Positions 34,701 through 45,794 of a stretch of 64,000 bases of DNA are shown piece after piece (positions within the stretch are counted from its first letter, which is position 1; the number at the start of each line of letters is the position of its first letter). Location: contig NC_069375.1 of assembly GCF_021730395.1 (NCBI RefSeq), forward strand, positions 65,437,501-65,501,500, in the 5' to 3' direction. The DNA is from Mercenaria mercenaria (Eukaryota > Mollusca > Bivalvia > Venerida > Veneridae). The notes beneath the pieces were generated by a model. The model searched no databases, had not been told where the DNA came from, and saw nothing but the letters and a program-made list of their open reading frames with translations. The position numbers were made by a program, and so were the translations under genes.

Positions 34701-37130
34701 AATTAATTCTTGAATAATAAGTTACTTAACAATTACGATTTATCCCCCTTTCCTTTAAAAGGTTGTATTGTTGAAAATAGTATCGGTTGGCTTTGCAGCC
34801 ATGATAATAGCCTGACTTTGCAGCCGTGATCATAATTTGGCTTTGCAGCCATAAGAATAGCTTGGCTTTGCAGCCATGAGAATAGCCTAGTTTTGCAGCC
34901 ATGAGAATAACTTGGCTTTGTAGCCATGGAAAAAGCCTGTTTTAGCAGGCATTAGAATAGTTTGATAATAGTTTTGTCATTTACACATTAAAGTAAATTA
35001 TAAAAAAAGATTAAACTTAATCAGATAAAAAATGTGAATCTTTTTCTTATGTTACAGACATCTTTTGTTTTGGTGTTAAGCTATAACTCTTTTGTTACCA
35101 TGTTACAATTACATGTACTTATATCGTAACGGTTGATTTTATATACATGTACCATAATGTACAATATTTAGTAATTAGCAAAATGTTGAAACATGTAATT
35201 TAGAATTATGTAACACGTTTATTTTTACAGTGTCACAAGAACGAAATTGAAGCATTACCGGATGTTCTGGTGGACAAAGTGACCCTACTGCCCGAGATAT
35301 TACAGCATTCTAGAGCTGATAGTACGTGTAAAGGTTACAACAGCGCGTTTAATAGATGGAAAAAAGTGGGCTTTTTCAAATGGTCTTGGTAGTGGGGACA
35401 TTTTGCCCGCCAGGGCATTACCGGTGTCCATTCATCTAACTTCATTAATGCAAAGTGCTTCTTCGGCAAAACCGATTGAAAAATCTTGCAACGCTATAAA
35501 GTGGGTTCAAAAATTAATGGTTTAAGTTCACCTACTAATTCTTCATTAGTTTATAATGTTTTACAAGCAGCATAGCGTTTATTTGATAGGCTTCGCGAAG
35601 AAAGAGCCTGTAACCGTAGATCTTCTTTCTTCCGTTTATAAGAGTTTATACACGCATGGTAATATTATGTCTCAGAGAACAATATGTGCTTTATTGTTAT
35701 CATTCGCTGGATTTTTAAGAAGTTCTGAACTATTGAAAATAAAAAGAAATGATTTAGGTTTTCGTGACACTCATTTGGAAATATTTATTGAATCTATCAG
35801 ATCAATACAGAGACGGTGCATGGATCATTATTGCTAAAACAGGAACATCCCTGTGTCCAGTTGTAAACACTTTGAAATATCTTAAATGGACAAATTTCGA
35901 AGAGAATTCAGATGATTTTATATTTTGCAATTTGAGTGCTACAAAAACAGGTTTAAATGCAGGAAAGTTAACAAGCCTATGTCATAAAGTACCTTGAGGG
36001 ATATTTTTAAAATGGCACTTGCTCCACATGTAATTTTGTTTACATTCGTCACGTTCTGGTGGCGCCACCGCCGCTGCAAACAAAGGTGTTAATTTTTAAA
36101 AGGCATGATCGTTGGACCAGCGAACAAGCAAACGACGGTTATGTTAAAGACAGTTTGGAGGAACGTCTTATTGTTTCGCAATGTCTAGGCTTATGGACAT
36201 TTGAATTACTCAGTATTGTGATGTCATGTTTTATTTTTTTTTTTTAAGGAACACGTACATTAAATTTAAGCAAGTAGATCATGGATTCTTGAATAAAGTA
36301 TTGTATTTTTCTGGTTTAGTTAACCTAGATTTTGACGTTCTTTAGATTCAGTTGAGAACCAACTCGCTTACAACAAATTAAACTACTGTTTATTATTCAT
36401 TGAAATGTTGTTCGTAGTATAATATGATACTTAACATTATGGTAACGTTATATTGTGATAGCTCATGTCCGTTGGGTACGATTTGAGGGGAATATAATTC
36501 TTTACGCTTAAACGTAGTGAATTAGAAATTAAAGAATTATTTCCCCTCGTATTGTTCCTGACGGACCACTGCGGGGCGTTATTTTGCGCTCTAGTGAGCA
36601 CGATTTTCTCACATTGCGGAGTGGTTAGTTCACTTCAGCGCTTGGTCACTCGACTGTTAACATGTCCGTTGACAATTTTAATTTTAAGTTTTAATACTTT
36701 TAATGTGCTTGTTCCATTTTGTATATAAATATTAAACACTGAATGGGTTTCGAGGCGCGAACGTTATACGTTAATTATATAGCAAATCACTGGGATTTTC
36801 AAAATCGGTTCAGTGTATACAAGAAGTGAATGTAATTTCATGGTATTATTTTCATTGTGTACATGAAATAACCTGTTTATTAGAGTGAACTCAATAATAT
36901 GAGTGAAATGAAAAATATTCGTCAATTTATTTTCAATTAATATGCATAATGTTGTATTTATATTAATGATGATTATAATTTTATGCGAATGTTTTGTACA
37001 TGTTCAGTTGACAACCAATTCGCTTACAACAAATTAAACTATTATTCATTGAAATGTTGTTCGTAGTACTTAACATTATGCTAATGTTATATTGTGATAG
37101 CCCATGTCCGTTGGGTACGATTTGAGGGGA
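31748..37130 (+). mobile_element. Fossil tyrosine-recombinase retroelement (Ngaro/PAT-like, DIRS order)
   Basis: The element has split direct repeats in the order A1 (31748-31922), coding region, B1 (about 36347-36491), A2 (36492-36670), B2 (about 37003-37130). A1 resembles A2, and B1 resembles B2, at roughly nine bases in ten. Parts in order: a gag-like region (about 31.9-32.6 kb), a reverse transcriptase/RNase H region (about 32.7-34.7 kb) and a tyrosine recombinase region (about 35.2-36.25 kb). No methyltransferase part was noticed. The split repeats fit the Ngaro/PAT groups and not DIRS1, whose ends are inverted. It is a broken fossil with roughly ten interruptions, moderately old. It begins about 60 bp past the TRIM-like stop codon. 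Confidence 0.82.
34785..34945 (+). repeat. Minisatellite, about 27-bp unit, inside the retroelement
   Basis: About six units of the type GGCTTTGCAGCCATGAGAAT stand in a row between the RNase H and recombinase regions. The spacing is 26-28 bp. The unit contains the small palindrome GGCTTTGCAGCC. Confidence 0.8.
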
Positions 37131-37870
37131 GTATTTTGCTATTTGTATATCATTATCATTATGCATCCAATAATTATTTCAACTTGAGTATTATCACGAG
37201 ACTTTGATTTAACAGGTGGTAAATTGAACTGACTGTAACATGTTTTACTTTAAGTTTGATTTGATTTTTCAATGCACACACACGTTTAGTTAAAAATGAT
37301 TTGTAGTACATGTACTAGCGGAACTGAAAATAAATGAAACAAACAAAAAGAGAAGATTCAATTGAAACTTGGTACATAATATCAATCTTTGACTATGAAG
37401 ATACGAAAAAAATGTAAATCACTAAGCTTACATACAATGTATAAAACAATTAAATATGACAGTAATTACATTTTTTATTTAAGAACAGTAACAAATAAAC
37501 ACCAACAAAACGTCAGTACTAAATTGAAATGAATTAGTTTGTGTTGTGTGTCCATATGAATTTTCTCTAATTTTCTAGATTAAATATTGCTTGATCTTAA
37601 CACTTTCTCAGCTAATATTTCTTCTTTTTACAGCTACATGCTTCTTCATAAACAATAGTCTTGTCTGTATTATTTGTGCAGTCTTATTTCTTTTTTACTA
37701 TTATCAGCTTTGTTTTGTTATACGAATCAATCTTTTGAAAGAATTGTTTGAGACGCTTTCTGTTGACAATACATGATGATGTTCCCTTTTAAAACAGATA
37801 TGATTCTGTCATAAAATCTGAACATACAGGTATAAAAAATAGTTAAACTACTAAACCATAAAATGTACAA
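37131..37870. other. AT-rich intergenic DNA, nothing recognised
   Basis: No gene or repeat family is recognisable in this stretch. The 61-aa frame at 37591 is hydrophobic but has no family features. Confidence 0.4.
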
Positions 37871-37879
37871 GTTAGTTTT

Positions 37880-37975
37880 ATTTATTATTCTAACACAGGC
37901 CTTCGGCCTTCGTGATTAGAATACTACGCATCTCAACTCAAAGCACGCAAAACAATTAAAAAACTAAAATCTATA
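37880..37975 (-). mobile_element. Half-copy of the hairpin MITE seen at 17758
   Basis: On the minus strand it contains TAGATTTTAGTTTTTT, TTTTGCGTGCTTTGAG and GAGATGCGTAGTATTCTAA, matching one arm at 17760-17835. The tip AGGCCTTCGGCCT is at 37901-37913. The other arm is not recognisable. Confidence 0.5.
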
Positions 37976-38234
37976 TCCCAACTTTAACATAAGCAGTGTA
38001 TTTGGACCATTGAATAAAGACCAGTTGTTTCTGCTATTCACGTATCAGCAGCGTATTTTGACCTGAGGATAAAGACCATTAGTTTCATGTTTAATTTCAA
38101 TATTTGCAGCGTTTTTGAACTTGAGAATAATGGAAACTAGTCTCATTTCCACTTTCAATATTTGAAGCTCGTATATGGACCTGTGAATAAAAACCATTAT
38201 TTTCATTTCCAATGTCAACATTTGCAGCATATTT
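37976..38234 (+). repeat. Tandem repeat, about 62-bp unit
   Basis: Four diverged units share GACCTGAGGATAAAGACCAT, TAGTTTCAT and TCAATATTTGCAGCGTATTT. The minus-strand frame over them is repeat-driven. Confidence 0.75.
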
Positions 38235-38735
38235 TTTTTTATTATTTATTGTTTTCCCTTCATGTACATCATACAGACAATAATAATAACGTTACATAAT
38301 ACATATACAATTTTACCAACTAGTTTTATATATCGAATACAGCATATCTGAACAAGTGTATGACCACCTGTAAGTACAATGTCTGGACAAAGTACTAGAG
38401 ATCAATAAATGACACAAATATTAATCCTGTACTGCATTTACCTGTATAGGTGGACCACGTTTTGTTTTAGCCGTGACTAATTTATGCTGGACAGTTGATT
38501 CGCCAATAAAAAAAAACTAAAAAAAAGTAGGGAAAAAAAAGAGTAATACATAGTAAAGCGGTATAAGTTACCGATGAATGTAAACCGGTGCGTCGCATAA
38601 AAGATGGTGTAAGCTTAACAAATTTGCTTTTACAGGTTCGAGCCTTGGTAAGCTCACATTAAAAAAAAACATTGCATGAGAAAATCGTCCAGTTCATTGA
38701 ACCGGTAAGTTAATGATGTGTTAGCCCGTCAAAAA
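38235..38735. other. Intergenic DNA, nothing recognised
   Basis: No gene was seen. Short A runs lie near 38510-38540. Confidence 0.4.
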
Positions 38736-38739
38736 TACT

Positions 38740-40380
38740 TGCCGGGTATTCAAAGCCAAGAGTAGTTCCGGTGACTACCGCAGGGAAATGAAACCAAGAA
38801 CATTTTTTAAATTACTAGATGGCTCACGGAGAAGCTGATACTGAATCTATCCCCTAGATCTGTTCTAGTGATGGATAGCGCTGCATATCAAATCGTACAA
38901 GTAGATCGTTGTCCAACAATTGGTACACGGAAAACGGATATACAGGACTGGCTCAGAAGATACAACATACCCTTTTCAGACAACTTGTTGAGCCGGAACT
39001 TATTGCCATCTGCAAACAATACCAGCCTGATCCGGTTTATGTAGTTGAACAGTTACCAGCAACACATAGTCACCAGGCACTTCGACTGCCTCTTTACCAT
39101 ACATCTACATCTACATCTACGGGGATACTCCCAACAATCAATTTCTGATCATAACTGGGAGGTCGGGGCAGTTATTAAAAACATGTTGCTATGTTACATG
39201 ATATGCATGTGTTAAGAGAGTAAGAGCAGTAATATGTACAGCTTTGTTAAAAATAAAAACAGTATGATGACATTAGTACATATGCGAGTCTAGGTCAGAT
39301 GTGAAGTACTGAAGGTTCACACTGTCCTTGATGTCATAAGGCAAGGCGTTCCAGTATCTGATCGTGCGGGGGAAAAAGGAGTTCATATGATATTGTGTTC
39401 TTGAAGATGGAATGATAAAGTTTAAATTTCTAGTGGCTGTCAGGTGGTTATGATCTACAGAGACGAGGTTGTGTGATATTTTATACAACATAATTAAAGA
39501 TGCATGTATTCTTCTCTGTTCTAATGTCTGCCATTTAAGAATTTCAAGCATTGATGTTACGCTGCTTTGGTATGAGTAATCATTCATTACATATCTGGCT
39601 GCAGCTCTTTGCACCTTCTCTATCTCATATGCTAAGTTTTTCTGCCATGGATGCCATATGGTGTTACAGTATTCTAATTGTGGGCGGACGTATGTTTTAT
39701 AGGCAGTTTCTTTGATATTACGGTTATTACATTGTACATTTCTTTTTATGAATCTGAGAGTGTTATTAGCTTTTGAAGATGTAGTTTCAATATGTTTTTT
39801 CCAACTAAAGTCATCACTAATAGTAATCCCAAGATATTTAGCATTTTCTGTGGTTTTTAGTTCTTGATTATGTAGTTTATATGGAAAAATGATATTTTTT
39901 CTTTTTTTGGAGATTCTTATGATTTCACATTTATCAGGATTGAATTCGATAGACCATTTACGTTCCCATTCTTCTAATTTTGTCAAATCATCTTGAAGTT
40001 TGTTAGAGTCTACTAATGAGTCGATGGTGAGGTATATGATGGTATCATCAGCAAATAAGCGTATTCTACTTTTAACAGAGTCGGGAAGGTCATTGATGAA
40101 ACAGAGGAATAGACAAGGACCCAACACTGAACCTTGGGGAACCCCTGATAGAACTGGTAGAGAATCAGAGTGTGAGCCTTCAACTACTACAGATTGAGAG
40201 CGATTACTAAGAAAAGATTGAATCCAAGATAGAGATGTTTTGTTGACACCAAGTTTCATGAGTTTATAGAGAAGAAGTTGATGATCGACCTTGTCGAAAG
40301 CTTTCGAGAAATCCATTACAATGAGATCTTGATACGGATTTGAACCCCCTTGAATTTATTTGGGTCATTTTGAAAGGTTA
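38740..40380 (+). pseudogene. DDE_3-type transposase fossil, interrupted by a LINE
   Basis: Three blocks of an IS630/Tc1-like DDE_3 endonuclease can be read. The first is DYRREMKPRTFFKLL (about 38772-38816). The second is LVMDSAAYQIV...RKTDIQDWLRRYNIPF (38856-38970), which holds the second catalytic Asp. The third, after a frame change, is PELIAICKQYQPDPVYVVEQL, ending LRLPLYH at 39100. The last catalytic block, LNPLEFIWVILK, resumes at about 40340-40376, beyond a LINE that fills the gap. Frameshifts and stops show it is dead. In intact relatives LRLPxYHxxLNPxE is continuous, so the LINE went in exactly there. Confidence 0.78.
39101..40335 (-). mobile_element. 5'-truncated CR1/Jockey-like LINE with intact RT C-terminal frame
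   Basis: A 347-aa open frame on the minus strand (40316-39273) starts inside the reverse transcriptase at MDFSKAFDKVDHQLL. It continues through LSGVPQGSVLGPCLFLCFIN, the catalytic FADDTIIYL and NPDKCEIIRI to a thumb-like C-terminus (QLEYCNTIWHPW, VQRAAARYV, SFFPRTIRYWNALP). A 3' untranslated part of about 150 bp ends in a (TGTAGA)n tail at 39101-39120. Everything upstream of the RT A motif is missing, a typical 5' truncation on insertion. The uninterrupted frame suggests a fairly young insertion. It lies inside the DDE_3 transposase fossil, in opposite orientation. Confidence 0.88.
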
Positions 40381-40484
40381 GTATTAATACAAGTTTCTAA
40401 ATTGTTTACTGAATACATATGTACCAGTATTCATTGAAGTTCCTTTTCATGTGTTTACCTTAATTTTTCAGACTACATCTATAA

Positions 40485-40870
40485 TAACACGCAACTGAAC
40501 GACAAACAATGATTTTATTCAGAGCAAATCACTAAATATATTATTTCGATTATAACACGTTACCAAGGATTTTCAAGTACATCCTTGACGACGTTCGTCA
40601 AATCTTTGCCTGTTTCTTTTTTGTTTCTATTTAAACGCGCCACTATGTCGTTTGATACTATGAGGTAATAATTGTAACGTCTGATCAGCACTACTTGAAT
40701 TGTTGTAAAATAACACACAATTTTCAGCCTTTTTTTAACAGGAAAATGAATCAAGTCGTAGATATTAGAATTCATTGTAATGTCAACTTTCATGGTAAAT
40801 ACTGAAGAGTTTTTTCTTCTTTTTATATATTTTGTGTGTAATAGTACAAATAACATTATATCCGAATTAG
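40485..40870. mobile_element. Dispersed repeat E, copy 2
   Basis: It matches 17550-17770 and 18120-18200: AACAATGATTTTATTCAGAG, TAACACGTTACCAAGGAT, CGCGCCACTATG and AATTTTCAGCC. It lacks the DNA at 17758-18110, so that block is either an insertion in copy 1 or a deletion here. Confidence 0.65.
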
Positions 40871-42837
40871 CTTAAATAGTTGATCTGAATTTATTTTATT
40901 AGATATATCGTCGAGTGTCCATCATTCGACACTGACTTTCATTCGACACCGTATATATATATATTTGTTTTTAATGTAGTCTCGCGAGATTTTACAGGTG
41001 CGCGTGACCAACGATGTGAAAATATTTTACAACCGTAGTAGTTAATGTCAAATCAAATAGCAGCATCAAAATGCGGAAAAAACAGGTGATTTTTCTCTAC
41101 CTTCTAAGAATATGTAGAAAAAAATAATATTTTAGCTTTCTGCTAAACACCTGTTTTTTCTATTTAAATCCCAGTTTTATAGAAATTTTATCCTCAGTTA
41201 AATTTTACAGTTCGTCTGCTTTTGTTTACAAAATGAATGAAGGCCATGTGACCGATAATTTCCCTCTCTCGTGGTGTGACCTCATAGGAAGTGGTGGGGT
41301 AACGTCCTTGGGACCAAAATGTGACAGATATTTTCTGCAGTATGTTGCTTTTGAACGGAATGGGGGCAATTTATTTTGAATGCTTTGCAGCTAAAACTTG
41401 ATACATTAATGGATTAAATTCTTTTAACTACTGGTTAGTGCTTAGTTTACCCTAATGTTCGATAATTATTTTTTATGCGTGTGCAAATGCTTACGATTAC
41501 CAATGATGGACACTCGAGGATGAAACATTTTCTGATGTCACACAATAATCATGTATTTGACAACATTTTTACATTAAGGTAAGTTCTTCCAAGTTAGTCC
41601 AAATATAATTGGGGATTAAATATTTATCAATGATTTGATAGGTAGGACTGTATCTGTAAGAGCAGCTACATGGAAACTAAGTTTCAGAAAATCTTAAATA
41701 ATATGCTTCAAAATGATCAAATCAAGACTTAGTATTATATTCAGTCTTAAATGTTACATATCAGCCACCAGCATTATTATTAGATTGTTTTTCATAATCT
41801 AAAATTTTAGGTACTACCTCTACAATGTCAGCTTTTAGCGAGATTGTAAAAGCAATGCTCTCATTGGATTGTATCCCTTACATTAGTTACAGTCGTATCA
41901 TTCATGGACCATATCAATGATTCTATATCATAAATTTTGCATTGATCTTGTTATTGCTTTCGGCATTGAAATAAAGATCGCATATTACTCCATTGAAAGC
42001 AACAAAACTTTCAGCCGTTTTCCATGTAAATCAAGTTGTTTTATAGAAATATTATTTCTGTAAAGATATAAAACATTTCTGTTAAAAATATGAAACATTA
42101 TGCTGGCTTTGATTTTACGAAATTCGTATTTCTATGTAACAGAAAATGAAGACATTTAAATTAATTTCTTTCCTTTTGCTTTGAAACCTTAAATTCCGTC
42201 ATACATTGGAATTTGAAGATTATTTCATAAACGAGATTTCCAGAAAACATGTTACACTATAGTATTTTATTTTTCTTCGGGAAAAAAACGATAAATGTTT
42301 TCCCATTCTGTGTGAGTACTCTTGTCCATATAACAGTACATTTGTTTAACCTACTAGGGGGGATAAAGTGGAGAAAACTGTTTCTCTTTTTGTCTCCCTA
42401 TTTCCTTATTTGTACGTTTTGGTTGCAGTCAGCAGATGTCTGAGGTATGAAGGTCAACTGCCATGTTTATCTACAGCGTAAGATGTTTAAGGCCCTGTAA
42501 CAAGAATTTTATTGTAAATTATACCATATAAATTTTCCTTTTTTAAACGATATAGATGACATTAATGTTCATTATTTGACGACATAGTATTGCCATGAGG
42601 TTGGCTCCGTCATACCACTTTCTGCGTGACTGGGTACACTGCCAGTGATTAGGCAAATTGTGTGATTTTGTAAATAACATGTGATATAATATAATCTGTA
42701 AAGATAATATGGAGTTGCATTCTAAGACATCTCCATTTACTGATTTTTTACTTTGAATACGTCTGAAACATGTTAATAGTTAGTAAGATGTTTGGAACAA
42801 TGGCGGATGTTTAGGTTGCCGAATTTTTATATGGACT
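40871..42837. other. Intergenic DNA, nothing recognised
   Basis: About 2 kb with no supported gene or repeat. The longest frame (42249-42443) has no family features. Confidence 0.4.
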
Positions 42838-45671
42838 CACTGTACCAATCCTCGCCCAGAAAAGACATTAAAATTGCAATATTTTTGTTGAAATACTGTA
42901 AATCAACTTCTTTGCCTCGTATGTTCTACCCAGGCATTGCTTCATTCAAATGACCCAATTTAAAGGTAAACACTAACATCTGGGACTTTGAAATTAGGCA
43001 TAACATCACTATACTGTTTTCATTGTTTTTCCAAGTGGACAGGACCCATGCTCGCCCAGTGGTATATTTTTAGAAGAAAACCATTTTTGTATCAAATGAC
43101 ATGATAAACATTTGATATAATCTATTAATGTTCTAAAAACATATTAACTTCCACAAAAAGCTTCATAGTTATACAATGGAAGTGATTAAAACGTACTTAC
43201 TGTAAACACTAATGACGTACCTCTCTTGTGCAGAAGTTATGGGTAGGGTGCAGACAAATCACAAAGGAAATGCTTGATATACAACATACTTTTGAGTAAC
43301 ATATAAACAGTAAGGAACAAATTGAAAATGAAATAAAATCTTCGAACAGTGAACAGTTACACGAACTACTGGTAGAACATTTTCAGTATTACAAAGTTAC
43401 TCCTCCAAACAGTACCGGCACATCCACTCCGTACTGATAACTAGACTCAAGTCTACATCAGTTTGTACATAAGATGGCAAACACTGGTAGTGAAACCACT
43501 TATCACATTTGTCGCACCCTACCCAATTGTACTCCTCAATATCACCCATCATGCACACAACACATATATCCCTTTCCACTTGCTGATCATTTGTCAGTTC
43601 GATTGCAGTTGTAACTACGTCATCATCCTTGCTAATGTTACTTTTAGCTTTTTTCTTGGTAGGTTTAGCACTGGGAACTGAACGGGCACTTGTGAAAGTT
43701 TTCCTCTTTGAAGTCTGTTTTTGTTTTGGTAGCGGGGCTTCAACTAGAATAGCACTGAGGTCTTCAGATATGATACCCAGCTTTACAAGAGCATTTTCTT
43801 TTCAATGACCACAGTGCTCACACACAGACTGTTGATTGCTTAAACTTGAATTGGGAGACTGAAGAATTTCAGGTTCTGACTGTAATTGTTTGGCTTCCGG
43901 AATCAAGGCATTTACAGCAGATTTGTTAAGAGGATATATGCCAGTACAGAAAGCAGAGGCCACAGTATTCCCCGAACTCCTGTTGAAAGCCTGCATTAAA
44001 CTTTTTGGAAACATATGCCTTGGTAGAGTTTGGATGCCTAAATAACCAAGTTCTACAACAATATCTGCTACTTTTTGCTTTAGGATATGAAAGTAACCAG
44101 CATTCTGTGGTTGTAGAAGATGTGACGAGTGTGCAGGTAGGTATAGTAAATCCACCTTGTGTTTGGATGCAGCATCAACAAATGCTTTAGATACATGTGT
44201 ACTGTGATTGTCTAAGATTAGCAGAACAGGGCACCTCTCACCAATGAAAGGGATAAAATTCTCATCTAACCACTGTACAAATAAGTCTGTTATGATGTAC
44301 CCCTTGTCATTGTTGACAAAAGTCCAACTGTCAGGCATTCCATCATCAACCATTCGTGGCAGACATTTAGAAAAAATAAGCATAGGTGGTGTGGTCTGTC
44401 CAGCTGCTGAAATGGCGTTTAAAAGAGTAACATGACCAGAAAGGCTTACCATACACTGGTACGCATGCCTCGTGCCTCTTGGAACAATTACTTTCTTACT
44501 TGGATTCAGCTTTCCCGAAAACCCAGATTCGTCATTATATATTCTGGCAGGTTCCTGTTGCAAATTGAGAGAAATAACAGTCTTCTCTAACAAGTCAAAA
44601 TAATCATTTACTGTGTCCTGTGTTAAAACAGCTCTCTGTCGTTCAAGGGGGTGTGTAATACGTACAGATAAAGAATGGTGTCTCTGTAAAAATCTCCGCA
44701 CCCACTGATCAGATGGTCCAGTGGCCTTGTTAACTCGTTCATCTCCGCCCCTTTGCATAATAATTTCAAGTGCAATCCGTTTAAGAACAGGTCTTGTTAG
44801 CGGAATACCCCTTGATGCCATAAAGATAGCATAATTCACGACATTTAATTCATCCTGGGCATCTAATAAAGGACTCTGGCCAAACTGTGTAACACAGTCT
44901 TTATAACGACCATTAAAATGATCTTTTAAAGTACTGTATGGGATATTGAGCTCATTTGCAGCTTTATGAAGAGAATATCCTTCATTTTTGACGAGTTTTC
45001 TAGCTTTCTCAAAAATCTCTTCAGAATGAGTTTTTTGATGTCTTGGCATCATGAATCTGAAATGGGGGGAGTAAAAATTTAGTCTTATCTAACCTGGGCT
45101 ATATTTAGCATTCTGACATTTTCGCAAATTTCTGTATAAAACTGTCATATTTTCAAGCAATAGTACGATTGGGATTTATTCATCTATTTTTTGATACTTT
45201 AAATACATTAAAATGAAATAGAAGTGAAAGCTGATGGTAAAATTGTCTGTTATTGCTTTGGCCCTGGAAGCAGCATTTCGAAATCAATTTTGACAGCCGG
45301 GAGACGGCGAATGTTTGCTGATATAAAACTTGTATTTGATCTACATGTTTAAAATAAACTGCATAAAAAGTTAATACTATGTATAACCTTTAGCTGTGTA
45401 ACAGTTTTTAACCAGTGTTTTTGAAAATATTTATTTTAAAGCATGTTTCTTCTTTGTCACTTTCACTTTTGGTTTCGGTTTCACTTTTATTTTCGTCTAC
45501 CCTCGACCTTGACCGGAACCGGAAACTCTTCAAAAATGAGGACAGAAAGTGGGACACAAAGAGTACAAAAAACAAACAACACATGTGATGAAAGTTTGCA
45601 TTTTTATTACACAATCTGGCATCTTATTAGAAAGTGGGCGAGCATGTGCCTGGGCGAGCATAGGTACGGTG
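42838..45671 (-). mobile_element. Pogo/jerky-like DNA transposon with inverted termini
   Basis: The left end CACTGTACCAATCCTCGCCC and right end (reverse complement CACCGTACCTATGCTCGCCC) are inverted copies about 2.8 kb apart. The trinucleotide ACT lies just outside both ends and may be the target duplication. Extra copies of ATGCTCGCCCA sit near 43052 and, inverted, near 45635-45661. They look like subterminal transposase-binding repeats. The element carries one minus-strand gene, described separately. Tc1/pogo relatives normally duplicate TA, so the three-base flank should be treated as provisional. Confidence 0.75.
43397..45052 (-). pseudogene. Pogo/jerky-like transposase with C-terminal PHD finger, one in-frame stop
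   Basis: A 416-aa frame (45052-43802) ends in TGA. The same frame then continues without another stop to a PHD finger, ending at 43397. Residues 10-48 form a psq-type helix-turn-helix (ARKLVKNEGYSLHKAANELN). About 85-135 form a CENP-B-type DNA-binding domain, and 165-330 the DDE_1 catalytic core. The first two acidic residues are present (D174 in IYNDESGF, D281 in LLILDNHSTH). The third, normally Asp in a QPxDxGxF motif, is Asn (N317 in LLQPQNAGYF). The PHD part has CVVC, GCDKCDKWFHYQC and WMCRYC. The gene is otherwise well kept. It could be a recently dead transposase or, less likely, a co-opted DNA/histone-binding protein. Confidence 0.8.
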
Positions 45672-45794
45672 ACTCTGGTAGACCTTTAGCTGACTCTTAA
45701 CGTTTTCAACAGGCTATCTAATTCTAATGTTTTGGTAAATACCCTATTTCTGAAATTCTGTAATATTAATACTACAATATTAAATGTTAAAGGA

